Positions 5,749 through 11,165 of a stretch of DNA of 11,165 nt are shown here, piece by piece (position 1 is the stretch's first letter; the number at the start of each line of letters is the position of its first letter). The stretch spans positions 1 through 11,165 of the forward strand of contig CALXAS010000041.1 of assembly GCA_944386315.1 (NCBI GenBank), read 5' to 3'. The notes beneath the pieces were generated by a model, which was not told the origin of the DNA, did not search any database, and worked only from the letters and a program-made list of their open reading frames with translations. Made by a program: the position numbers and the translations under genes. Source of the DNA: an uncultured Clostridia bacterium (GTDB lineage Bacteria > Bacillota > Clostridia > TANB77 > CAG-508).

Positions 5749-7376
5749 GGCAACTCTCCTTCTATGACAATTTTAATCACATTACCCTGTTTTACTCCTG
5801 ATGTAGAAATAGTGTCCCTTAAAATTAAGTCATTTTTTATTCTTCCTACAAAGTAACCTAATTGGTCATACTCGCTAGATTCTGCATTAATTACGATATG
5901 TGTTCCAGAGGTATTTTGTATAGAGGTAATGGTTACTCCTGTTGGAATAGCATACATAATTTCACTTAGGAGTGTTGGTATAATGTCTTTTGTTCGATTG
6001 CTATCTGTTTTTGCTTGTCCATATTCTTCTAAATCTTGTGTCATTTCTTCATAAGTAGTTGTTTTGCTATTAATGGTTGTTAAATCTTGGTTTGCCAAAG
6101 AAATTTGTGTAAGTGTTCCTTGTATATTATCTTCTACTTCTTTTTGCCTACTTGTAAATTGATTATTTAAGAAAATAGAGAAGCCTGAATAGATTAAAAA
6201 TAAACATAAAATTCCAATTGCTGTTCTTAATAACCACCTTTCGGCTTTATCTAAGCCTCCTTTTAGGCTAAAAGAAAAATTAATTTTCTTTTTAGGTTGT
6301 CCTGCATTCGTAGAATTCTTATTTTTCTTTCCTCCAACCTCAATTTTCATCCAATCAGGTAGACTTTCCATCAAACTTGCTTTTTTGAAATTCATATTTC
6401 TAATTCCATATCCTAAACCTTGCATAGCAAGAGCAATAGCAGAGTTTACTTCAATGTAGTCTTTCATATTCACTTTTACACTGTTTGGTATAAAATATGG
6501 TTTTAATATTTCGCATTTTTGATCTTTTAGGTACTCTTGGAAATATAAATCAATATTATTAATAACACATGCACTACCAGTAAGATAAATTGTATCAATT
6601 TTATTTAAAGAATTATCTACTATTGTTCTTACTTGTTCTACAATTTGATACAAAGTAGGCATAATGTCTTCCAAATACAAATTTTCTTCCTCTTGAAGTT
6701 CTTTTCCTTCCATTGTATAAATAGTAGAATTTTTGCAGATTTCGTACGCCTTAGAATAAGAATTTTCTTTTTCGCTAATACTATCTAAGATAGTTTTCAT
6801 TCCGTTTTCTATTTTATCTACATGATATACTTTCTTGTCAATAATAGTGGTTACTGTTGTTTTTTCTTCTATATTAACAATCATATATCCTTCTTTTGCT
6901 TTTAAATTTGCGATATTTGCTATTGCCATAGGCATTACTGTAATTGTTGATACAGAAGCACCCTCTAAATCTTGTAGCTTATTATTAATTTCTATTTTAT
7001 TAGTAGAAATATAAATTGCCTTTATCTTTTCTTTGTCTTGTAAATCTGACACTAAAGCATATCTAGTCTCTAGTGCATTTCTATTATACCCTTTATCAAA
7101 ACAATAAGAATCAAATTCTGTTTCAATAGCCTTTTTTAAATCGTTTTTATTAAGCAAGTTAAAAAAGTAAAAATAGTTATATGTTTCTTCAGACAAATTA
7201 ATACTTACAGGAACTTTATAACTGTATGTTTCTGCAATAATTTGTCGAATAGCATCTCCTATTCTATCGTAAAATTTAATACCAAAAGACTCTACTTTTA
7301 CATCGTCATGGTCTCTTACTACTTTTGCATATTTTATTAAATTATTCTCTACATATAATCCTAAGCAACTAGACAT
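5745..7376 (-). CDS. PilM-PilN fusion protein, type IV pilus assembly
   Basis: A 543-aa protein joining two proteins that are usually separate. Residues 1 to about 330 have the PilM (FtsA-like, actin-fold) layout: strand CLGLYVENNLIKYAKV at 4-19, second phosphate-loop equivalent MIVNIEEKTTVT at 165-176, and adenosine-side motif IYLTGSACVINNIDLYF at 263-279. A Lys/Asn/Gly-rich linker (about 343-375) leads to a TM helix at about 382-403, a coiled coil (about 405-460) and a PilN domain with IPTLLSEIMYAIPTGVTIT near 466-484. PilM normally binds the N-terminal tail of PilN on the cytoplasmic face, so a fusion would keep them at 1:1. Two phosphate-loop positions that are normally Asp/Gly are replaced (GLYVE, VNIEE), so ATP binding is doubtful. 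The ATG at 7376 is preferred to TTG at 7397 because AAAGGAG (7388-7382) lies between them, 5 nt before the ATG. Confidence 0.82.
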   Translation of the reverse strand: MSSCLGLYVENNLIKYAKVVRDHDDVKVESFGIKFYDRIGDAIRQIIAETYSYKVPVSINLSEETYNYFYFFNLLNKNDLKKAIETEFDSYCFDKGYNRNALETRYALVSDLQDKEKIKAIYISTNKIEINNKLQDLEGASVSTITVMPMAIANIANLKAKEGYMIVNIEEKTTVTTIIDKKVYHVDKIENGMKTILDSISEKENSYSKAYEICKNSTIYTMEGKELQEEENLYLEDIMPTLYQIVEQVRTIVDNSLNKIDTIYLTGSACVINNIDLYFQEYLKDQKCEILKPYFIPNSVKVNMKDYIEVNSAIALAMQGLGYGIRNMNFKKASLMESLPDWMKIEVGGKKNKNSTNAGQPKKKINFSFSLKGGLDKAERWLLRTAIGILCLFLIYSGFSIFLNNQFTSRQKEVEDNIQGTLTQISLANQDLTTINSKTTTYEEMTQDLEEYGQAKTDSNRTKDIIPTLLSEIMYAIPTGVTITSIQNTSGTHIVINAESSEYDQLGYFVGRIKNDLILRDTISTSGVKQGNVIKIVIEGELP

Positions 7377-7492
7377 GATATCTCCTTTGTTTTTCAAGAT
7401 TTACAATATTATTATTCGACACAAAAAAACAAAAAATACTGGTTTTTTTATGCAATTTTTCTGCTAAATTATTACAATTCTCATATATTCAT
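7377..7492 (-). other. Leader of about 115 nt of the pilus operon
   Basis: This is the stretch from the predicted transcription start (near 7492) to the PilM-PilN ATG. It is very AT-rich, with A and T runs (an AAAAAAAC/GTTTTTTT pair near 7420-7450) but no GC-rich stem. I see no match to the conserved cores of c-di-GMP class I or II riboswitches, which control pili in some Clostridia, and no leader peptide with a ribosome binding site. Its length leaves room for post-transcriptional control, but nothing specific is visible. Confidence 0.4.
7382..7388 (-). promoter_or_regulatory. Ribosome binding site fixing the PilM-PilN start
   Basis: Minus-strand AAAGGAG lies 5 nt before ATG 7376. A longer reading from TTG at 7397 would translate through this site and has no comparable site of its own. 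Confidence 0.8.
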
Positions 7493-7498
7493 GACCTT

Positions 7499-7526
7499 AT
7501 TTTATCTTTTTTTCTGTAAAAGTCAA
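7499..7526 (-). promoter_or_regulatory. Sigma-A type promoter of the pilus operon
   Basis: Read on the minus strand: -35 TTGACT (7526-7521), 16-bp spacer, -10 TAAAAT (7504-7499). It lies between the uppP terminator and the first pilus gene, faces that gene, and is the best promoter match seen in the window. The start of transcription would be near 7492. Confidence 0.75.
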
Positions 7527-7556
7527 TACATTTAATATACTTGTAATGTAAATGTA
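7527..7556. promoter_or_regulatory. Inverted repeat touching the -35 box (possible operator)
   Basis: TAAATGTA (7549-7556) and TACATTTA (7527-7534) form a perfect 8-bp inverted repeat with a 14-bp spacer, so the half-sites are about two helical turns apart, a spacing suited to a dimeric regulator. The inner arm directly abuts the -35 hexamer. The arms are almost all A/T, so chance is possible in this base composition. Confidence 0.35.
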
Positions 7557-7557
7557 A

Positions 7558-7611
7558 TTTTTTTGTAATATTCCATTTTTTGCATATTTTTTTCATTTTT
7601 TATGCAAAAAA
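7558..7611. other. A-tract region and 11-bp inverted repeat upstream of the pilus promoter
   Basis: Four runs of 6-7 A on the minus strand (centred near 7598, 7590, 7578 and 7561) lie upstream of the promoter; the first three are spaced roughly one helical turn apart. Two of them flank a perfect inverted repeat, TTTTTTGCATA (7576-7586) and TATGCAAAAAA (7601-7611). Its outer arm is the T-tract of the uppP terminator. The region could act as an UP element or bent DNA, or be a by-product of AT richness. Confidence 0.35.
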
Positions 7612-7642
7612 ATCCTAGAGAATAAATGTACTTCTCTAGGAT
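7606..7642 (-). terminator. Intrinsic terminator of the uppP transcript
   Basis: A perfect 11-bp stem on the minus strand (ATCCTAGAGAA at 7642-7632, TTCTCTAGGAT at 7622-7612) with a 9-nt loop is followed by a run of T to 7606. It begins 25 nt after the uppP stop and separates the upstream gene group from the pilus operon. Confidence 0.93.
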
Positions 7643-7667
7643 ATAAAAAATCATTACGGATACTTTT

Positions 7668-8471
7668 TTATTTGATAAATAATGCTAAAATAATGACAAG
7701 ACCAGCTATTATTCTGTAAATAGCAAATCCTTTAAAACTTCCTTTTTGTAGGTATTTTAGTAAAAATTTAATTACAAAAATGCCTACAATAAAGCTAGTA
7801 AATACACCTACAAAAAATGGAATGCTAAAAACAAAGTCTTTACATTTAAAAATAGTAGCTGCAAGCACAATTGGTGCAGATAGCATAAAAGAATATTTTG
7901 CAGCAGATTCTCTTTCTATTCCCATTGCTCTTGCGGTTGTCATGGTAATTCCTGACCTAGAAACACCTGGAATAAAAGCTAAGCATTGGGAAAGTCCAAT
8001 TAGAAAAGTTTGTTTTAAGGTCATTTTTTCGTAGGTTACTTTAGATTTTGCTTTTTTATCTACAAAATATAAGATAATACCCATTACAATTAAAGCAATT
8101 GCAATAATAATTGGTTTCTCTAATGTGTTACCTGCAAATTTATCTAGTAAAAATCCAATAGCTCCTCCTGGAATAGTAGCAATAACAATATACCAAAACA
8201 TTTTTCCTTCAAAACTTTTTTCTTTTTTCACTACTTGACGATATCCACCTTTTATTAAGGCAAGCCAATCTTTAAAAAAGAATATACCAATGGCTAGTAA
8301 AGTACCAAAATGCAGTGCTACATCAAAAGCTTCAAATGCAATATTAAAACTTTCCGAGTTAGTCCATCCTAACAGCCATGGTATAATTGCCAAATGGGCT
8401 GAACTAGATATTGGTAATAGTTCTGTTACTCCTTGTATCATTCCTAAAATTAATGCTTGTATAATATTCAT
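7668..8471 (-). CDS. uppP: Undecaprenyl-diphosphatase UppP (BacA family)
   Basis: Polytopic membrane enzyme that dephosphorylates undecaprenyl diphosphate so the lipid carrier can be reused for peptidoglycan and other wall polymers; extra copies confer bacitracin resistance. The 267 aa match the family length. Seen: QGVTELLPISSSAHL at 13-27, with the glutamate and serine-rich motif of the active site, and PGVSRSGIT at 168-176, with the catalytic R172. Hydrophobic segments are spread along the chain as expected for the family. AGAGAGGAAG precedes the ATG. It follows dpaA by 49 nt and is closed by a strong terminator, so it is probably the last gene of the upstream transcript. Confidence 0.97.
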   Translation of the reverse strand: MNIIQALILGMIQGVTELLPISSSAHLAIIPWLLGWTNSESFNIAFEAFDVALHFGTLLAIGIFFFKDWLALIKGGYRQVVKKEKSFEGKMFWYIVIATIPGGAIGFLLDKFAGNTLEKPIIIAIALIVMGIILYFVDKKAKSKVTYEKMTLKQTFLIGLSQCLAFIPGVSRSGITMTTARAMGIERESAAKYSFMLSAPIVLAATIFKCKDFVFSIPFFVGVFTSFIVGIFVIKFLLKYLQKGSFKGFAIYRIIAGLVIILALFIK

Positions 8472-8520
8472 TTTTCTTCCTCTCTTTCGTCTGTATGATT
8501 TTCTATCATTTTATGCGAAG

Positions 8521-9393
8521 TTAATTTTCCATTTCTTTTAAAATATTATAAATTGTGTCTCTAATAAATTCTGCTGAAGTAAGTGGTGCTACTTTTCCTG
8601 GCAAAGATAATGCCCATATTGTTTTTATTCCCTCTTTTTTGCTTGCCACTCTATCTACTCCACCTGGATTAGAAGCCAAATCAATGATTAAACATTCTTT
8701 TTTTAAGTTTTTCAAGCGTTTGGCATCCAATACCATGGATGGAATAGTATTAATGACAATATCATAATTTTTTAAGGTTCCATCTAATTCATTTAATCGA
8801 ATTGGTACATATCCATAAGCTTTTATCCATGCTAAATCCACATTTTTTCTAGCTTCGCAATATACATTTGCACCAATTCCTTTCAACATGTGAGCTACTA
8901 TTTTTCCTACTCTTCCATATCCCATTACCAAAACGTCACTTCCATGAATGGTAGCATTGGTTTCTTCCATTGCAATTTGGATGGCTCCTTCTGCTGTTGA
9001 AATCGTATTTAATACAACTAGTTCTTCCCTATTTAATAAGTCTATCATTTTCACATTTTTTTCTTTTGTATATTCATATATTTCTGATTTCATATTTCCT
9101 GCAATAAATACTTTTCCTTCTAAAGCTTGTGCCAAGGTTTCTATGGTAACATTCTCCTCACTAAAAGGTGTATTAATGCTAATATTATTGCTAGATAGAG
9201 GAATTGGTCCAATCACAATCTCTACCTCTTGCAACGCTTCCTGCATAGACGCTTGTTCTTTTACATTTTCTATTTTAGATAAGCTTTCCGCCTTTTCTAA
9301 GGCATAAGTATAAACTTCAAAATCATCTTTTGCTAGCATTTCTACTAGTTTTACCATTCGTAAATCTCCACCAATGACGGCTATTTTTTGCAT
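8521..9393 (-). CDS. dpaA: Dipicolinate synthase subunit A (DpaA/SpoVFA)
   Basis: With DpaB this enzyme makes dipicolinic acid from the lysine-pathway intermediate dihydrodipicolinate (or its hydroxy form) in the mother cell; dipicolinate gives spore cores their heat resistance. The 290 aa match the family length. Seen: N-terminal GGDLR at 8-12; GPIPLS at 62-67; STAEGAIQIA at 132-141; Rossmann nucleotide-binding GYGRVG at 158-163; NTIPSMVLD at 215-223; IDLASNPGGVD at 237-247; and LPGKVAPLTSA at 264-274. AGGAG lies 10 nt before the ATG. In Bacillus subtilis dpaA is followed by dpaB; here uppP follows, and no flavoprotein-type dpaB is present. I saw no clear mother-cell sigma-K promoter in the 62 nt upstream. 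Confidence 0.94.
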   Translation of the reverse strand: MQKIAVIGGDLRMVKLVEMLAKDDFEVYTYALEKAESLSKIENVKEQASMQEALQEVEIVIGPIPLSSNNISINTPFSEENVTIETLAQALEGKVFIAGNMKSEIYEYTKEKNVKMIDLLNREELVVLNTISTAEGAIQIAMEETNATIHGSDVLVMGYGRVGKIVAHMLKGIGANVYCEARKNVDLAWIKAYGYVPIRLNELDGTLKNYDIVINTIPSMVLDAKRLKNLKKECLIIDLASNPGGVDRVASKKEGIKTIWALSLPGKVAPLTSAEFIRDTIYNILKEMEN

Positions 9394-9455
9394 TTTACAT
9401 ACACTCCTTCATTTCTTCTTTTGTTTTATTTTACTAACTATTGCTTAAAAATATT

Positions 9456-10679
9456 CTACTCTTCTCTTTCTTTTTTCTGCTTTTCCTTTTCTTGGGCTTC
9501 TTTTCGCTTCAATTTAATGGTTCTAATGGCTTTTATATCATTGTGATTTAAGTTTCCTACTAATTCATATGTATTTTGCAGATGCATTAATACTTGTTTT
9601 TCTTTTCTGGAAAGTACTTGTTTTCTCCATTCTACTTGTTTTCCACTTTTATTTGGCTTATTTACTCTCTTTATAATATATTGAAACAATGGTTCCTTTC
9701 CTGCCTTTTCGTATAAAGAACTATTTTCTTGTATGGCTACATTCAAATATTCTATAGCCTTTTCTTCTTCTCCTTTTAACATAGCAATATAGGCAAGTGT
9801 ATAATAAGCTAGGTCTTCTAAATACTCCCCATTGATGCATTCCATAAAATACTGGGTTGCTTCTTCTAATTCATTATAAATTAATGCAATTTGCGCCAAA
9901 CTATATTTTGCTTGATATAGTAAAGAATTTAGTTGTGCTGCTTTTTCATAATATTCTTTTGCACTTTGAAAATCATTTAATCTTGTATATACCATTCCTA
10001 AATGATAATACAAATCATAATTTTCCGGATGATATTTTAATGCTTCTAAGTATACATTTACCGCTTCTTTTAATTGCTCATTTTCGTATAAAATATCTCC
10101 TAATAGGAAACTTGCTTTTTCATCATCTGGTTTTCTTTTTAATAAATCCACTAAAATTTCTTTTGCCTGATCCGTTCTTTCTTCTTTGTACATTAATTCT
10201 GCCATTTTATAATAAATATTATCTTCTTTAGGATGTAACTCCACTACCCTCATATATTCTTCAATCGCTATTTGTGTTTTTCCATCCTTCTCATATATTT
10301 GTGCTAACAATTTATGTGCCATATAACTTTGTGGATATTTTTCTAATAAAGCTAACAAATCTTTTTTAGCTTTTTCTTCTTTTCCAGTAATTTTCGCCAA
10401 AGCTACTTTTGCTCTACAAAGTAACTCTGACCAAGCAATTCCCTTTTTCTCTAATAGTAAAATGATAATTGGCAGTAAAATGCTAAGCAGATAAGTAAAA
10501 ATAAGTATTACTAATGGTAATGACACTTTGCAGACAAGAGCAATAAAAGCTATTAATATGCCTAAGGCTTGTATAGATAATAAGTAGATATAATTAGCAT
10601 CATTTCTTGTAATCATTCTTATAAAAATAACGAGGAATAAGACAAATGCTAATAAATTAAAAATAATCCTTTCCCACAT
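9456..10679 (-). CDS. Membrane-anchored TPR-repeat protein of unknown function
   Basis: A 407-aa protein with three N-terminal TM helices (about 4-22, 31-50, 53-76) and about six tetratricopeptide repeats from 117 to 320. Typical TPR positions are seen in AHKLLAQIYEKDGKTQIAIEEY (in two halves around 121-142), LGDILYENEQLKEAVNVY (193-210) and LGMVYTRLNDFQSAKEYY (227-244). A basic, Lys/Glu-rich tail (about 340-407) ends the chain. TPR arrays are protein-docking scaffolds, so it probably gathers partners at the membrane, most likely on the cytoplasmic side, but no specific function can be assigned. It begins 23 nt after the pyrophosphatase stop. Its ribosome binding site is unclear: AAGGA lies farther than usual from the chosen ATG, and no better in-frame start is visible. 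The gap to dpaA is 62 nt. Confidence 0.8.
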   Translation of the reverse strand: MWERIIFNLLAFVLFLVIFIRMITRNDANYIYLLSIQALGILIAFIALVCKVSLPLVILIFTYLLSILLPIIILLLEKKGIAWSELLCRAKVALAKITGKEEKAKKDLLALLEKYPQSYMAHKLLAQIYEKDGKTQIAIEEYMRVVELHPKEDNIYYKMAELMYKEERTDQAKEILVDLLKRKPDDEKASFLLGDILYENEQLKEAVNVYLEALKYHPENYDLYYHLGMVYTRLNDFQSAKEYYEKAAQLNSLLYQAKYSLAQIALIYNELEEATQYFMECINGEYLEDLAYYTLAYIAMLKGEEEKAIEYLNVAIQENSSLYEKAGKEPLFQYIIKRVNKPNKSGKQVEWRKQVLSRKEKQVLMHLQNTYELVGNLNHNDIKAIRTIKLKRKEAQEKEKQKKEREE

Positions 10680-10702
10680 ATGTATGTTCCCATCCTTATT
10701 TT

Positions 10703-11165
10703 CTATTTACCAAATTTTTGATTGTAATTATCTATGCTCTCTTGTATAATTCTTTCTGCTTCTTCTCTTCCCATCATTTTATCTACAGAAGTTTGTTTTC
10801 CTTCTAATTGTTTGTATACCTCAAAGAAGTGCATAATCTCTGCAGAAATATGACTTGGTACTTCTGTAATGTCTTGATAGTCATTTAAAAATGGATCTCT
10901 TCTTGCTACTGCTATAATTTTTTCATCATATTCGTCTCCATCAATCATTTTTAATACACCAATTGGATATGCCTCTACTAAAGCAAGTGAAACGATTTTT
11001 TCTTGGCATAGAACCAATACATCTAATGGGTCGTTATCTCCTGCATAAGTTCTAGGAATAAATCCATAGTTTGCTGGATAATGTGTAGATGTATATAGTA
11101 CTCTATCTAGTCGAAGCATTCCTGTTTCTTTATCTAATTCGTATTTATTTCTTCCTCCTTTTGAA
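10703..11165 (-). CDS. ppa: Type I inorganic pyrophosphatase (5' end cut by window edge)
   Basis: Cytoplasmic, Mg2+-dependent hydrolysis of pyrophosphate to two phosphates, which pulls biosynthetic reactions forward. The last 153 codons are visible, and the reading frame stays open to the right edge. The residues before the internal ATG at 11119 read GGRNKYELDKETG, a conserved part of the family, so that ATG is not the start. Also seen: HYPANYGFIP, the signature DNDPLDV (about 43-49 of the fragment), the acidic DGDEYDE, and RRDPFLNDYQDI. The C-terminus is complete, ending FGK. Full-length bacterial enzymes are about 175-180 aa, so only the first 20-30 residues are missing. Confidence 0.95.
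   Translation of the reverse strand, partial: SKGGRNKYELDKETGMLRLDRVLYTSTHYPANYGFIPRTYAGDNDPLDVLVLCQEKIVSLALVEAYPIGVLKMIDGDEYDEKIIAVARRDPFLNDYQDITEVPSHISAEIMHFFEVYKQLEGKQTSVDKMMGREEAERIIQESIDNYNQKFGK

Noticed and set aside
7377..7397. Longer PilM-PilN start at TTG 7397
   Set aside because: The AAAGGAG site lies inside this extension and is correctly spaced for ATG 7376; the added residues do not belong to the PilM fold.
7377..7492. c-di-GMP riboswitch in the pilus leader
   Set aside because: Expected because such riboswitches control T4P in some Clostridia, but the leader is nearly all A/T and shows none of the conserved GC-containing core segments of class I or II.
8472..8520. Forespore-type (sigma-G) promoter before uppP
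   Set aside because: A GCATA is followed by CATACA, but the spacing is about 14 nt instead of 17-18 and the -10 match is partial.
659..10231. Plus-strand open frames, such as 1726-2148, 8948-9307 and 9857-10231
   Set aside because: Each lies opposite a well-supported minus-strand gene, lacks a ribosome binding site or recognisable domain, and has the composition expected of an antisense frame.
11117..11119. ATG at 11119 as the start of the pyrophosphatase
   Set aside because: The same frame continues upstream with conserved pyrophosphatase residues (GGRNKYELDKETG), so this is an internal Met and the gene runs off the window.
1..11165. CRISPR arrays, insertion sequences, tRNA or rRNA genes, secretin gene
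   Set aside because: No spaced direct repeats, transposase, terminal repeats, RNA-gene cores or PilQ-like sequence were seen on either strand.

Overview
The window is AT-rich (roughly 30% GC by eye), and every convincing gene lies on the minus strand, so transcription reads from high to low coordinates. Strong AGGAG-type ribosome binding sites, a dipicolinate synthase gene and a type IV pilus (T4P) cluster without secretin genes point to a low-GC, endospore-forming Gram-positive bacterium, probably in the Clostridia. Genus or family cannot be assigned from the sequence alone.

Region A (right end to about 7600) holds four housekeeping or sporulation-related genes, closely spaced and probably co-transcribed: a type I inorganic pyrophosphatase (cut by the window edge), a membrane-anchored TPR protein of unknown role, dipicolinate synthase subunit A (dpaA) and undecaprenyl-diphosphatase (uppP). 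A perfect 11-bp stem and T-tract terminator follows uppP. No dpaB is present in the window.

Region B (about 7610 to 7377) is the control region of the pilus operon: A-tracts, an 8-bp inverted repeat touching a good sigma-A promoter (TTGACT, 16 bp, TAAAAT), then a leader of about 115 nt.

Region C (7376 to 1) is the T4P operon. In transcription order it holds a PilM-PilN fusion, PilO, a one-TM protein with a low-complexity tail in the place PilP would occupy, a tiny type IV pilin, a terminator, a prepilin peptidase, two minor pilin-like proteins, the assembly ATPase PilB, and the retraction ATPase PilT (cut by the left edge). The platform protein PilC is not in the window and may lie beyond PilT. 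Together these would make the inner-membrane assembly machine (PilM/N/O), the subunits and their processing enzyme, and the extension and retraction motors.

T4P are well known in Clostridia, so the system class is not new. The unusual points are its details: PilM is fused to PilN and its nucleotide-binding motifs are degraded; the peptidase has Glu where the second catalytic Asp of the GxGD motif is expected; and none of the three pilin-like subunits has the canonical Glu at mature position 5.
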